A stretch of DNA of 64,000 bases from Fasciola hepatica (lineage: Eukaryota > Platyhelminthes > Trematoda > Plagiorchiida > Fasciolidae), in the NCBI GenBank assembly GCA_948099385.1, contig CANUEZ040000165.1:4352501-4416500 (forward strand), read 5' to 3'. Below the pieces are notes generated by a model that did no database searches, was not told the origin of the DNA, and saw only the letters and a list, made by a program, of their open reading frames with translations. Positions 40,926-51,778 of this stretch are shown here, one piece after another. The position numbers were made by a program, and so were the translations under genes. Position 1 is the stretch's first letter; each line of letters starts with the position of its first letter.

Positions 40926-42101
40926 GCGATTGCATTTTAATGAGTTTGGTGTCTGCGAAGCCGCTACAGTACCACCAGAGCTGCTCTGCCCTGTCCAAAA
41001 AAACTATGAGCTGCTCAGGGAACACGAATCTTTGAAATGGATATGTGTTCGCTGTGTTGCTCTGGCCGAGAAATGCTCACGTATACTGCGGGGATCGCTA
41101 AACAGGAAAATCGGGGCCACAGCAGGAAGCTTAGGGAAGGAGGTACAACAGAGCCCGGTAATAGCAACGCGCACAGTTACTAGGAAAAACGAGCAGCAGG
41201 CAAAGAAGGGCAAGCTAGACAGTAACAAGACACAGAAAGAACCCAGGGAAGCGGTAGAGATGGAGGTGCTGAAACAGAGGGCGGAAAGACCTGAAGAAGA
41301 GCTCATAAAAATGAAGGTCATCACCGAAAGAGTTGGGAAAAAGCAAGCGTCTTCCCTTGCAGAATCACGCAGAACCGCTGATTACAGAGGCGCGGATCAG
41401 AATGGAAGCGGAACACGGGCACGTAAATGTATTGAGAATGGCGGGGGCTATCCACTGACTTGACGTATGCAAAATGCCATAGAGTGAGGCTTTGGAAGGC
41501 AAACAACGCGCTAAAGCCGAGGCCCCTGCTTATCGTCTTTACCAGCACATACAACAGAGACCTACTGCTAGGTCGGACATCAAGAGTTGAGCACGCCACG
41601 GGGGGTACATGAGGATCACGCCTGACACTCCCTTCAGTGGAAAGATGGCACCGGCACAAAATCCGCCGCATCGATCAAAACCGGAACTCAAGCAACGGGT
41701 TTTCATGATAGCTAAAGCTGACGTCACACCTCCAAGCACATCTACACCTAACGCCGCAATCATTAGCAGTAGCCAAGCTGGACAGCCAACAGTGAACTTG
41801 CCAGCTAGAAAAATGAGACGAGTGGGGCAGTAGGCACAAAAGTACACACAGAGGGTATAAAGTAAGTGGACGCTCGGCGACTGCGTACCAACAAGAGAGG
41901 GTGTGTGACCGAAGTGGTTACGGAAGTGGCGGCGACGCCAATCCAGATCAGACGGAACGTCACTAATACGGATGAAAGCTGGGCAACAGTCGTTGCACGA
42001 ACACCCACGCCGTTGAGCAGGAGTAGGTTTCTGACGCCCTCGAGGGGCAACAGAAGGCCAAGTAATGAGACAAGGAAAGCCTCATAAGTTTCCTTCGACA
42101 G
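40926..42101 (+). pseudogene. B5 ORF1
   Basis: The frame 40930-41463 reads HFNEFGVCEAA, KWICVRCVALAEKC (end of the PHD finger) and a long charged coiled coil (VEMEVLKQRAERPEEELIKM). VLRMAGAIH follows in another frame near 41430, then MRITPDTPFSGKM at 41609. The tail near 41960 reads ESWATVVARTPTPLSRSRF. It parallels B2 (start) plus B3 (end), which supports those two being one element. Frame changes and stops make it a pseudogene. Confidence 0.65.
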
Positions 42102-42239
42102 CATTACAATTACTTTGCACTGTGTAGCCCTGAAGGTTCAGGAAAATACGAGCCTAGTGGCTGTTGATGCAAAAAACGGCATGTCCCCCCGCGAACTGCG
42201 CCCGAGGGCTCAACGGCCCAAAAAGGAATAATCATAGCG

Positions 42240-42767
42240 GATGACCTGGTAGAAGGTACTGCTGTATGGTACACAAATGCCCGCAGCTTAGGAGGTAAGT
42301 GGGGGGGGGGGGAACTACTGACCAGGGCGAACAGATCAGTGATTATAGCTATCACGGAGATATGGCTAAAAAGGACCAGAATGCCATGCAACCTCGTGGC
42401 TACACCGCCTTCAGACAAGACAGAATAGACGTTAGGCTGGGTAGAGGGGTACTGCTTCTCGCGAGGGCTGATTATAATCAGTGGTAGGTCCCGTTAACAC
42501 TTGTCACACCCAACATACATGTTGCGTTCGCCTAGGCCGATGGCCGGTAGGGATAGTCTGTGTCTAACACAATAAATAAATAGGAGCCGGCCGCCTTAGT
42601 GGAAGCCTAAGATTGTGAGAACATTAACTGTCCGTAGAAGGCTATGGGCTCACTACAAACTTCATAGCGCGCACTACGCATGATACGCTTATAAGACATC
42701 TAGAAATGAGGTACAAGCCCTGCAACGAGAAACAAAGTACTAGTATGAGAAGAAACTAGCCAACAAT
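42240..42767 (+). pseudogene. B5 endonuclease, internally deleted, and linker
   Basis: It reads EGTAVWYTNARSLGGKW, then VIIAITEIWLKRT, RGYTAFRQDR and GRGVLLLARAD. The blocks with DFN and SDH are missing: from about 42480 the text passes quickly to RT-linker sequence. A run of 12 G at 42301-42312 disturbs the frame. The endonuclease cannot be functional. Confidence 0.6.
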
Positions 42768-44454
42768 ATGAAGGCAGACCCAAAGAAGTTCTCCGCTTAT
42801 GTGCAGTCCAAGAAAACGACGCGCGAGAGCGTAGGTACCTTGGAGATGTCCGACGGAAGCATTGCCCTCGATGATAAAAACAAGGCAGAAACCTTACTTG
42901 CGTTCTTTAAGAGCGTGTATCGTCAGAACCATATGCTTAGTGCGGCGGGATCAGATAGAGGGAGTACGCCAGTGCTTCAGGAGCTCACTGTAAGTGAGGA
43001 CGAGGTGCGCCACGAACTCAGATCTTTGTGCAAGCACAAAGCCGCCGGACCGGATACAATCCATCCGGCGATTGTCCAGCCTCTTTTCCTATATCTTACC
43101 AGGAGCTGTTACTCAGCTGTACGAAGCGTCTTTAAGGGAGGTTGAGGTGCCAGAGGATTGACGTAAGGCCATTATCGTAGTGATATATATGACAGGATCC
43201 AGGTAGAAGGTGGAGGATTATAGACCAGTCAGCCTAACATCAGTGTTGTGCAAGTGCTTGGAGCGTATAATCAGAAAGCAATTGTGCCTGCATCTGGTGA
43301 ATAAAGACCTACTGACACCTGCTCAATATGGGTTTGTTAAAAAAAGATCGTGTTTGACGAACCTACTGATGTTATTAGACTAGAACACAAGACGAACAGA
43401 TGAGGATACGACAGTGGAGGTTTGTTATTTGCACTTCAGTAAGACTTTCGACTCTATGAGTCATCGCCTGCTGGACTATAAATTGCAGACCTTTGGGATA
43501 AGCGGAAAAGCAAGAGATTAAGTCACATACTTTCAAAGGAATCGTAGCTTCTGTGTCATGGTGGGCGGTTATCCATCGAGACCGGAGAGGGTTACCAGTG
43601 GTGCGCCGCAGGGTTCAGTACTGGGGTCTTTGCTCTTCCTCTTGTATACAAATGACCAAGCGGAAGAATTGAGCAACCGGTGTTTCATCTTTGCGGATGA
43701 TGTGAAGATAGCGGGGAGCGATTTAGCACAGGATATAAATGCGGTGCTCAGATGGGCAGAACGATGGGATTTACCACTTAATCTCGCCAAATGTCAAGTC
43801 CTAACCACTAACATAGACGAACGAGCAGTATTCCGTTGAAAAGAGTGTCGGAGGTAAAAGACCTAGGTGTGATAGTCACACAGGACTTCAAGTCTTCAAG
43901 GCAGTGCCAGAGAGCTGCCAATATGGCCAGAGGGGTATTAACCAGGGTATGCCATGCTATCACATGCAAAAAACCAGAAGTGTTCATCCCGTTTTACAGG
44001 GTTTTTGGTGCGACCTCTTCTGGAGTATTGTGTGCAGACATGGGCACCCTATTGTCTCAAGGATAAGGAGTGCTTGGAGGGGTGCAGCGACTTGCAACTA
44101 GAATGATCATCGGTCAGAAGGGGAAACGATCAGCGTCTAGAGAATCTTAATCTCTTCTCTTAAGAGCGGCGTAGAGGGCGAGGTGGCTCAATAAAAACGT
44201 TCAAGATCATAAAGGGTCTGTCGGGTACAGACAAGCGTGATTTGTTCGTTTCTGCCCCTGAGTGCGGCACCAGGAGGCGCAGTCTTAAGGTACAAAAGGC
44301 ATACTCAAGGCTAGACATACGGGCTAATTTTTTAACAAATAGGGTTGTACCCATGTGGAATAGACTGTCAGAGGATGCTGTTAGATGCAGCAATGTACCA
44401 AATTTCAAGAAGGTCCTAGATTCACACTGGGACGCAGCGTTTCCAGCTGTGTGA
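42768..44454 (+). pseudogene. B5 reverse transcriptase
   Basis: Blocks: CKHKAAGPDTIHPAIVQPL, DYRPVSLTSVLCKCLERII, YGFVKKRSCLTNLLMLL, EVCYLHFSKTFDSMSHRLL (motif A, D to H change), GAPQGSVLGSLLFLLYTN and FIFADDVKIAG (motif C). The thumb reads QCQRAANMARGVLTRV, and the end reads LTNRVVPMWNRLSEDAV followed by PNFKKVLDSHWDAAF at 44455. Several stops and frame changes are present between blocks. Confidence 0.8.
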
Positions 44455-44655
44455 GCGAGGGGTGGGGTAATGAGCCCCTTGCTTTTTTGTCAATGAACTT
44501 ATGTCTGTGAAGGTGATACTGCCTCGCAAATTCTGTCTTTTAGACAAAACATTCAACGCGCAGTGTTGGGAGCCGAGGAAACTCGCCGACAACACAACGA
44601 TCTGGAAGCTCGATTGGTCTCGGCCACTTTCGTCCAGTAGAAACTGAACTGAACT

Positions 44656-45378
44656 GAGATGCAGTAATGCCTGACAGGTCAATGGGTAGAGACCGGACGA
44701 AGTCCAATCTCCTGGTGTTCCACGTTGGGAGTCGATTTGAGCTGACAACTCAGTCGGTAAAATTAGTGGAAGAATAATTGATCCAAGCAAATGGGCTTCC
44801 ACTAAGCCATCCCGCTGCCTTGCGGATAGGTTCTCGTTGGAACTAAAGCCTTTGGATGAGGACCCTAATCGTTCTCCTGCTTTGCGGCTTGACACCCTAG
44901 CAGTAGCCGCCCAAAATCTCCCATGAACTGCACTAATAGAAAGAATTCCATACTGCAGGGGTCGTCGCACAGGCTAATCAGGACCGCGCTTCCCATTGCA
45001 TCGAGCGGGGTGGGTAGTGATAAGTGTGCTACTGCTCAGAGTTCTCTCTTTTATTCAACCTTTGTCTTCTGTCTCCAACCACCTCTCTTTGCCCCCTGTA
45101 TCCACCCTTAGTGCTCCCATTGATAACACGGCCGATGCTCGCAACGGTTCATTGTCAAATAGAGTCAGGAACAATCCTCTGTCTGGTAGCTCTCATTTTC
45201 TCAAGCCTCATCAGCCTCTGAATCTCGGTTCCTTCAACGTGCGTACACTCATGCAGGCCGATCAGCAGGCGTGCCCAGCCCTCACAATGAACTCTCTGAA
45301 GATGATGTCTGCTGCGTAAGTGAAACGCGTATCTAGGGTTGGAGCAATGTGACTCAACTAACTGCTTCTGGTATCTCA
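44656..45378 (+). pseudogene. C1, piece 2: RTE-C leader and endonuclease start
   Basis: It aligns with C2 from 51516 on: the leader (GATGCA, CCTGACAGGTCAATGGGTAG), MNCTNRKNSILQGSS, PLNLGSFNVRTLMQA and VCCVSETR. The first endonuclease blocks (NVRTL, SETRI) are those of the RTE clade. Frame changes near 45310 break it. The sequence stops at GGTATCTCA, where an antisense CR1-like copy begins. Confidence 0.7.
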
Positions 45379-45773
45379 GGTCATGTCAGGTCAGGTCACA
45401 GGACTTGAGGCTTGAGCCAATAAAGCAGTCCAGATTCTTGCGCCAGTGAGCGTCCAGATACATCCCACCGGGCTGCGGCTTCCGTGTTTGCGTTGTGTTT
45501 CTGTTGTCTGCTCTGTAGGTGGAAACAGGGTTCAGACTCCGTTCACTGTCGGGAGAGTGTAATAGTCCCACGGTTACGAACTGGGTCATTTTACAAGTCT
45601 AGCTCCCCCCAAGAGTGTCACAGATACAGGCAGTGCTTCGATAAAATGTTAATAGTAGTATCTTGGGGAATAAGAAGAATAAGATGGGGAATGATGGAGA
45701 AGGTGTGATGGAGAGAGTCAGAGGTAGGTATACTATTGGTGGAAAGGAGTGACAAGAGGGAAGGGCGCTGCGT

Positions 45774-46337
45774 CTAGTATTGCCACTGAGTGATTTCGAT
45801 TGAAATGTACTCAGGAAACACATCAGGCCAGCAAAGGTCCAACCTTGCCTTAAAGCCTGCCATCGATGTGGCAGACACCACCTCGGCCGGCAATGCGTTC
45901 CATGGGTTGACAACGCGGCAAACAAGGAAATTTCCCCTTATGTTTTTTAATGCTCTCGGTTTGACGAGCTTAAACTCGTATTCTCTGAGTGCGGAATCCC
46001 CCGCCAGTACCAACAGCGGCTTGATTGGGATGAATAGCCCTTTAACTTGCTTAAAATCTTCCATTAGGTCCCCCGTGAGTCTTCCACGTTTCATGGAGAA
46101 GAGTTTTAGCGCCAGTAGCCTATCTGTGTATGTTTTGTCTCTGAGTTCCAGTAGCAGTCTAGTGAAGTATCGCTGCACTTTCCCAAGAACAGCAGTGTCC
46201 CGCACGAGAGCCGGGGCCCAAGCTTGGACACAATATTCCAGGTGTGGCCTAACTAGTGTTATGTAAAACGGCAATAACACATAAGCTTCTAAGGAAGCTA
46301 CGGTGCGCAACAGTTGGTGGAGTGCCCAGTGCCCCAT
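45774..46337 (-). pseudogene. B'2 reverse transcriptase, C-terminal part
   Basis: An open frame of 187 codons reads YITLVRPHLEYCVQAWAPA, VLGKVQRYFTRLLLELRDK, YTDRLLALKLFSMKRGRLT, DLMEDFKQVKGLF and RVVNPWNALPAEVVSAT, the full thumb and connection end of a CR1-like ORF2. It ends with a stop at 45774. Confidence 0.85.
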
Positions 46338-47160
46338 AGCCGCGGCAGCCAGACACTGCGAAGATGGCTGGTAGCGATCGTTTATCGGGACCCCAAGGTC
46401 AGTGATGACTGTAACCTTCGTGATCGTTTGTGAATTATGTGGGTCTAGGAATACTGATTCTCCGCCGATATCCTGGGTGAGATGCCTACATTAACCTATG
46501 TTGAGCGGCAGTTGCCACCGAGTGGTCTAGTCGTAAACCTTATTGAAGTCCTCTTCGAGTGATGCGGTTCCGGGTTCACTCACCAGCTTTAGATCGTCCG
46601 CAAACAGGTAGTCTGGGTTTTGTATACCCTCTAATAAGTCGTTGGTGTAGATCAAAAACAGAAGAGGACCCAAGACTTACCCCTGAGGGACCCCACTGGT
46701 AGCAGTAGACCTCATGGACTTGTTCCCTTCCACTCTAACGTAATACGTTCGGTTTGTGAGATATACCTGGGTCCATTCCAGAACCTGGGGCGCTATACCC
46801 AGCGCTTCCATTTTGCGTAATGGAAGTCGGTGATTTACGGGGTCAAAAACCTTTTGGAAGTCCAAATAGCGGACCTCGACTCGTTCACCCCTGTTTAATC
46901 TGGCCGTTACTTCGTTCAAAAGGGACAGCAAGTTAGACAAGCAAGACTTATCTTTGAGAAACCCGTGTTGTCTGTTGGAAACTATCCCATTTTCAGTCAA
47001 ATGACTGACTATGCGATTTTTACTCAGTCCCTCCATCATTTTGAGTGGCACATTTAGCGGCCTAACCGGTCGATAGTTTCGCGCTTCTTCCTTCAACCCT
47101 CCTTTGTGTATTGGGACAACTCCGGCCGTCAGACAGTCCTCGGGTAACTACGCTCATCCA
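46338..47160 (-). pseudogene. B'2 reverse transcriptase, finger and palm
   Basis: The frame 47096-46677 reads ARNYRPVRPLNVPLKMMEG, RQHGFLKDKSCLSNLLSLL, GERVEVRYLDFQKVFDPV (motif A) and ATSGVPQG, then a TGA-like stop. It continues VLGPLLFLIYTNDLLEGI and DYLFADDLKLV (motif C) to 46338 with further stops. The palm residues D and FADD are present, so decay is recent. Confidence 0.75.
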
Positions 47161-47590
47161 ACGACCTGGTGTGCAGCCAAGCAAGAGGGGCTGCTATTAT
47201 CTGGGCAAGTGGGCGAAGAACCGCAGCATGGATGCCGTCTGGACCGGCTGCCTTGTGTACGTTAAGACCCCTCAGGGCTTCTTCTACTTTGTCTACAGAA
47301 ACAAGAACTGGCGGCGTAACCTATGGTCTAGTGGGGGGTTTGTACGCCGGGTTCAGTTCATTTTCTCGCTGGTGCACTGTCTCGAAGTGCTCTCGCAGTA
47401 TCTCGGCCTTGGCGGTACTGTCGAGTGCATGGGTGCTATTCCTGTCCCTAACGGAGCCCACAGCTACTCACGTGGCTGATTTTGATTGGACAGTTGTAGT
47501 AGGCTTCGGGTCACTGCTTAACACTTCTACCTAAGGTGCTCTCATCAGATAGCCTACACTGCCTTTGGGCCGTGATGGCCAATTCTCGAG
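47161..47590 (-). other. B'2 linker
   Basis: This is the ORF2 linker between endonuclease and RT on the minus strand. No long frame remains, and opposite-strand frames here are shadows. Confidence 0.45.
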
Positions 47591-48660
47591 TCATTTTGAA
47601 TCTGAGGTATCTGCTGAGGCCTCCTTTCTGCTGGTATTGACACCACGCCCTGTGTTTCCGGCTTTGAGCTCTAGTTGCTCTACTGGTCCACCACGGATTC
47701 TGCGAGCTGGAGCAAAAGGCTCTGTGGGCAACAAAAGGTTGTTCCTGAACACGGTCCATTCTTCCTCCACACTTTCATAATGTTGGTCCCATGTCAGTGC
47801 TTGGGCTGCAATGACTAGGCCCTGCACATCGAGATCCTTAAAGCATCTTCTAAGTTTATGGGATACCCTGTCCTTCTCGGCCAAGTAGTTACAACGGATC
47901 ACTCCATGGTCACTTCTTCCTAAGGGTGCTGATACCTGTAGGCACTCAATGTCACCGGTGTGTTCGGTGATTGTCAGGTCTAGTAGCCCGGGAGTCTGTC
48001 CTTCCCTCCACCTGGTTGGTTGCAGGGCATGCTGGACAAGCGCCTCTTCTAGTACAAAGTCTAGCAGTCTGACAGGGAAATCGTCACCCGCTGCCCACAG
48101 ATTCACCCAGTCTATCTCGAGGGCGTTGAAGTCCCCGAGAATTATGAGTTCGTTTGCTCCGGCTACGGCGCGGTGGAAGTAGTTCAGCAAGGCTAGATCC
48201 TTCGGTGGATTGGCAGAGGGGCTTCGATACGCACGCGCAACACGTACTTCAACTTGGTGTAGCTTCAAGTCGCAGAAGACAGTCTGTATATCTGGTGATG
48301 TGGCTCATTCCCCGGCTATCTGCTTTATTGTTTCTGAGACTATTATCATAGCACCCCGCCATCCCTTCCATCCACTCCATCAGCTCGATAAATGCAATAG
48401 CTAGAAGGGAAGAGGACACCAATTTCATTCCCCGCTTTTAGTCTGGTTTCGGTGATTGTTATGCAGTCAATATTGGAAGTCTGAGCTGCCGGCTCGTGCC
48501 ACATATTTCCAACGTTGCATGCGTTGGTGTAAGCTACTGCTAGGTTTCCCGGCCTTTGTGCACTGTTTGTGAGCTGGTGGGGGTGGCACTCGAAACCTAG
48601 CTCCGGGCGCTGTCCTCTTTCTTTGGCGACGAGAGATAAGCTTCTATTTTTGTCCTCCAC
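47591..48660 (-). pseudogene. B'2 endonuclease domain
   Basis: Two frames (48660-48346 and 48268-47591) join to an endonuclease: LAVAYTNACNVGNMW, DCITITETRLKAGNE, YRADGVDGRDGGVL, then VARAYRSPSANPP, ELIILGDFNALEIDWVNLW, REGQTPGLLDLTITEH and PLGRSDHGVIRCN. Catalytic E, DFN and SDH are all present. A frame change at about 48300-48346 and the short linker end are the defects. Confidence 0.8.
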
Positions 48661-48813
48661 CTGTCCCTTTTGACTAGTACTGGAGGGCTTTGATGGCTTT
48701 TTAAAGCCTTCGTTAGGAACAGGGGTACCATGCTGACCTGGCGAAGGAGTTCCGCATTTTTTAATGCTAATACGAAGCTGATGGTTTCCCCCAGGGTCAA
48801 CTTTGTTCCTACT

Positions 48814-49036
48814 GGTATTTTCTGCGCACCTCAGGTGACGAAGCAGCTAGAGCTGTGGGTCAACGTACTGTAGTAATAGTCTTGACTGATAGAGCTGAGG
48901 CTGCTCTTTTAGACTGGATCCCTGTTAACACTCGTTTATGTACTTTAGGGCTCTAGGGGTCAGTCGGCGTTCGAAAGGATAGTGTTAAGCGAAAATTGTT
49001 TGTGATCTCGGCATACGCTCCAACAGACTGCAGCTC
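48814..49036 (+). pseudogene. C1, piece 3: RTE-C endonuclease middle
   Basis: It resumes RTE-C sequence right where 45378 stopped (TCTGCGCACCTCAGG, then GACGAAGCAGCTAGAGC), covering the part that reads DEAARAVGQR and LLDWIPVN in C2. It ends at CAGCTC, next to RTE-D. Confidence 0.7.
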
Positions 49037-50449
49037 CAGTGCCCGCGAAATGTATGCGCGTGAGAATCAAGCTGGTATCAGACCCAGTCGGGTTTTGTAT
49101 TGACCACATCTTTACTCTTCGGCAAACCTTAGAGCACAGGCAAATCTTCCGTCGGCCCACAATCTGGGTCTTTCTTTTATGTGAAAGTGGCGTTCGACTC
49201 AGTTGACTGCACAGTTCTCTGGCACTGTCTCTCACTGAAGCGTGTCAGAGAAGTTTATTTCTCGTCCAGTGCTTGTATGCGAACAGCCGAAGCCGAGTTC
49301 GTGCTTAGGGCGATCTTTCACCCGAATTAATTACGAAAAGTAGTGTTCGTCAGGGTCGCCCTCTTTCACCCTTCCTCTCCAATTTTGTAATTGAATTGAT
49401 TCTTGAGATAGTCCTATCCTCGTGTGAGAATAGTGGCACCGATCTTTGTTCAGGCAGTAAAATGTCTGACGTAGAATACTCGGACGATATTGTTCTTATG
49501 AGTGAAGACTCAGGTAAGTTGCAAACTCTCTTAGATAGCTTAAACAACAGTGTAGCAATGTTTGGGATGTGTTTTGCACCTTCAGAGTGTAAAATGCTGT
49601 TGCAGAACTGGGTTGACTTAAAACCAAACCTTGTGTTGGCAAGGGAAGCCCCAGTTGAAGTGGATTAATTTTGTTACCTAGGCAGTTACGTCTCACCGGA
49701 TGGACAAATATCGGATGAAGTGTCATCGTGTATAAAGAAGGCGTGTTTGGTTTTTGCGAACCTCCGTTATCTGTGGCGTCGGCGTGACATCCGATTGTCT
49801 GTTAAGGGTAGAGTGTACAATGCAGCGGTTATGTCCCTTCTCTTATACGGTTCAGAAAGATTGCCGTTGAGAACTGAGGATAGGCGAAGATTGTCGGTGT
49901 TCGAGCACCGATGTCTCCGTAGCATTGCCGAAGTATGGCGGGAACACCTTATCGGCAATGCCGAGGTTAGGCGTAAGGTATTGGAAACCAGAGATCAGTC
50001 TGGGGATCAAATACTGAATTTAAACAGGTTAAGGTGGTTTGAACACGTGTTGCGCATGTCCACCGATAGACTTCCTCGGCGTACGCTGTTTACCGAGACG
50101 GGTAGTGGTTGGAAGGTAGGTCGAGGTGGTCAGTCCATGACATGGCAAGAAGGTATGAACCCCTTGACCAGTGGAGTGGGCCACGTAGGACGTGTTAGAC
50201 TTCCAGGTTGGGGTCCACGTGACTCGCATACCAAATTATTGGGAATATCTAGCGATATGGTTAGATCTCGTTGCCAATGGCTTAGTTGCATTCAGACTCT
50301 TTCTTTGTGGTCTTGATTCCCCATTGATACTTTGACTTTTTGGATCTTTATCACTATGTTTCTGTTCTTTTTTCCCTTTACTGGACGATGCCGGGAGGTA
50401 ACAACCGAAACCAGTGCACAGAAGTGCGAGGTAATGGTTGACTGAACTG
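49037..50449 (+). mobile_element. RTE-D, 5'-truncated RTE copy inserted in C1
   Basis: It begins inside the RT (AREMYARENQAG, cf. ARERNVREQQAG of RTE-C) and reads VAFDSVDCTVLWHCL (motif A), SSVRQGRPLSPFLSNFVI (motif B), VEYSDDIVLMSED (motif C, YSDD), ECKMLLQNWVD, then the C-terminal frame at 49720-50316 with VMSLLLYGSERLPLRTEDRR, FEHRCLRSIAEVW and RGGQSMTWQEGM. It is clearly diverged from RTE-C, so it is a second family. Stops at about 49080-49200 and 49666. The tail TTGACTGAACTG precedes resumption of C1. AGCTC occurs at both borders (49032-49036, 50450-50454), a likely target duplication. Confidence 0.75.
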
Positions 50450-51426
50450 AGCTCTGACAAGCAGAAGGTTGAGTTCTACAATGAACTCGCCACCTTTGTT
50501 CGCAGGAGCAAAGGCTCTGACATTGTAGTGCTAGCAGGTGATTTTAATGAACAAGTTAGCAAACTTAGTGCGTCAGAAGCTTGTTTAGCTGGCCGTTGTG
50601 CTTTACTCGCTGAGCGTACAGATAACGGGGATAGGCTTCTCCAGTTTTGTGCGGACAACCGATTGTTCTTGTCTAGCACAAGTTTCCGACACAGCTCACG
50701 TCGTGCAGAGACATGGCGCGCCGTAAGCTACCGGTAACGTAGATCTGTTCAGAACTGTAGATCCTACTGGTCCACGTAGGTAGAGTCGGACCATGCATTA
50801 GTTTTAATACGATTATCCCTCCAGCTTCATGGCAATCGTCGCAAACCACAAACCTGGTTAGCCGTGCAATGTATGTGGTCCAGAAGTACGCACCCGTTAT
50901 GAACACAAGTTAGCACATGAGCTAGGATCTACGACGAACAGTAATGTAGATGAGCATTGGGCCCATATCAAACGGGCAGTGCACGTGGCAGCAGGTTTTG
51001 CCTGTGGTCGTAGATCCGATGTCCACCAAGGACACTGGGTTTCGCAAGATTCGTTGAGTAAAATGGAGCAAAAGCGTCAGCTCTCGAACTGTAAAGAGAT
51101 GAATAAGGTACAAAAACATCTACAGAAACAAGTTACGAAAAAGCCTTAAGAAGGATCGTGAAAATTGGTGGGTCAGGGTAGCCAAAAAAAATGGAAGTAG
51201 CAGCTTTTTCAAGTAGCCGTCAAAGATTGTTCGAACTTCTTCGTGACACCGGTGGATGGCCAACCCCGGTGAGTGAAACGATATGCGATAGAAATAGGGA
51301 ACCCATCGATGACAAACATCAAAAGCTGGACCGATGGGCCGAATTCTTCAAGGAGCAGTTTAGTTGGCCGCACGCAAGTGCAGTTACTCCTGTGTCAACA
51401 ACTGCGACTCCTTGGGGAGTATTATT
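50450..51426 (+). pseudogene. C1, piece 4: endonuclease end to RT linker
   Basis: It resumes RTE-C sequence with GCAGAAGGTTGAGTTCTAC and reads SKGSDIVVLAGDFNEQVSKL, TDNGDRLLQFCADNRLFLS, then the linker (VAAFSSSRQRLFELLRDTG, REPIDDKHQKLDRWAEFFK). At 50845 it keeps CGCAAACC where C2 and C4 have the stop CGCTAACC. The piece ends abruptly at 51426 against the 5' end of C2. Several stops are present. Confidence 0.7.
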
Positions 51427-51778
51427 ACGACGAGACTGCACCTTGACGTGGTGTGATGGCTTGCGCGCCTCTATGACCCAAAGAGCTATACAGGATGGCT
51501 TCCTTAAGCCGGAGATGCAATCATACCTGACAGGTCAATGGGTAGAGGTCAGACAAAGTCCAGTCTCCTGGTCCTCCAGGTTGGGGGTTGATTTGAGCTG
51601 CCAACTCAGTCGGAAAAACCAGTGGAAGAATAATTGATCCACGCAAATGGGCTTCCACTAAGCCATCCCGCTGCCTTGCGGATAGGTTCTTGTCAGAACT
51701 AAAGGCTTTGGATGAGGACCCTAATCGTTCTCCTGCTTTGTGGCTGGACACCCTAGCAGTACCCGTCCAACATCTCCC

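Larger units (their letters stand above)
40173..44655 (+). mobile_element. B5, CR1-like copy with CTGAA tail
   Basis: It has an ORF1 PHD start, ORF1, a mostly deleted endonuclease, RT and a 3' region ending in CTGAACTGAACT at 44644-44655. The 3' region matches B3. A 0.64-kb stretch (40290-40925) interrupts the PHD finger. The 3' end abuts the interior of an RTE-C copy at 44656. Confidence 0.7.
45379..48813 (-). mobile_element. B'2, antisense CR1-like copy inserted in C1
   Basis: On the minus strand it runs from an ORF1 scrap (48800-48597) through endonuclease and RT to a 3' region ending in CCTGACCTGACATGACCTGA (complement of 45378-45399). RTE sequence lies on both sides and would be continuous if this block were absent, apart from a few bases. 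Its 3' end resembles B1. Confidence 0.75.
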
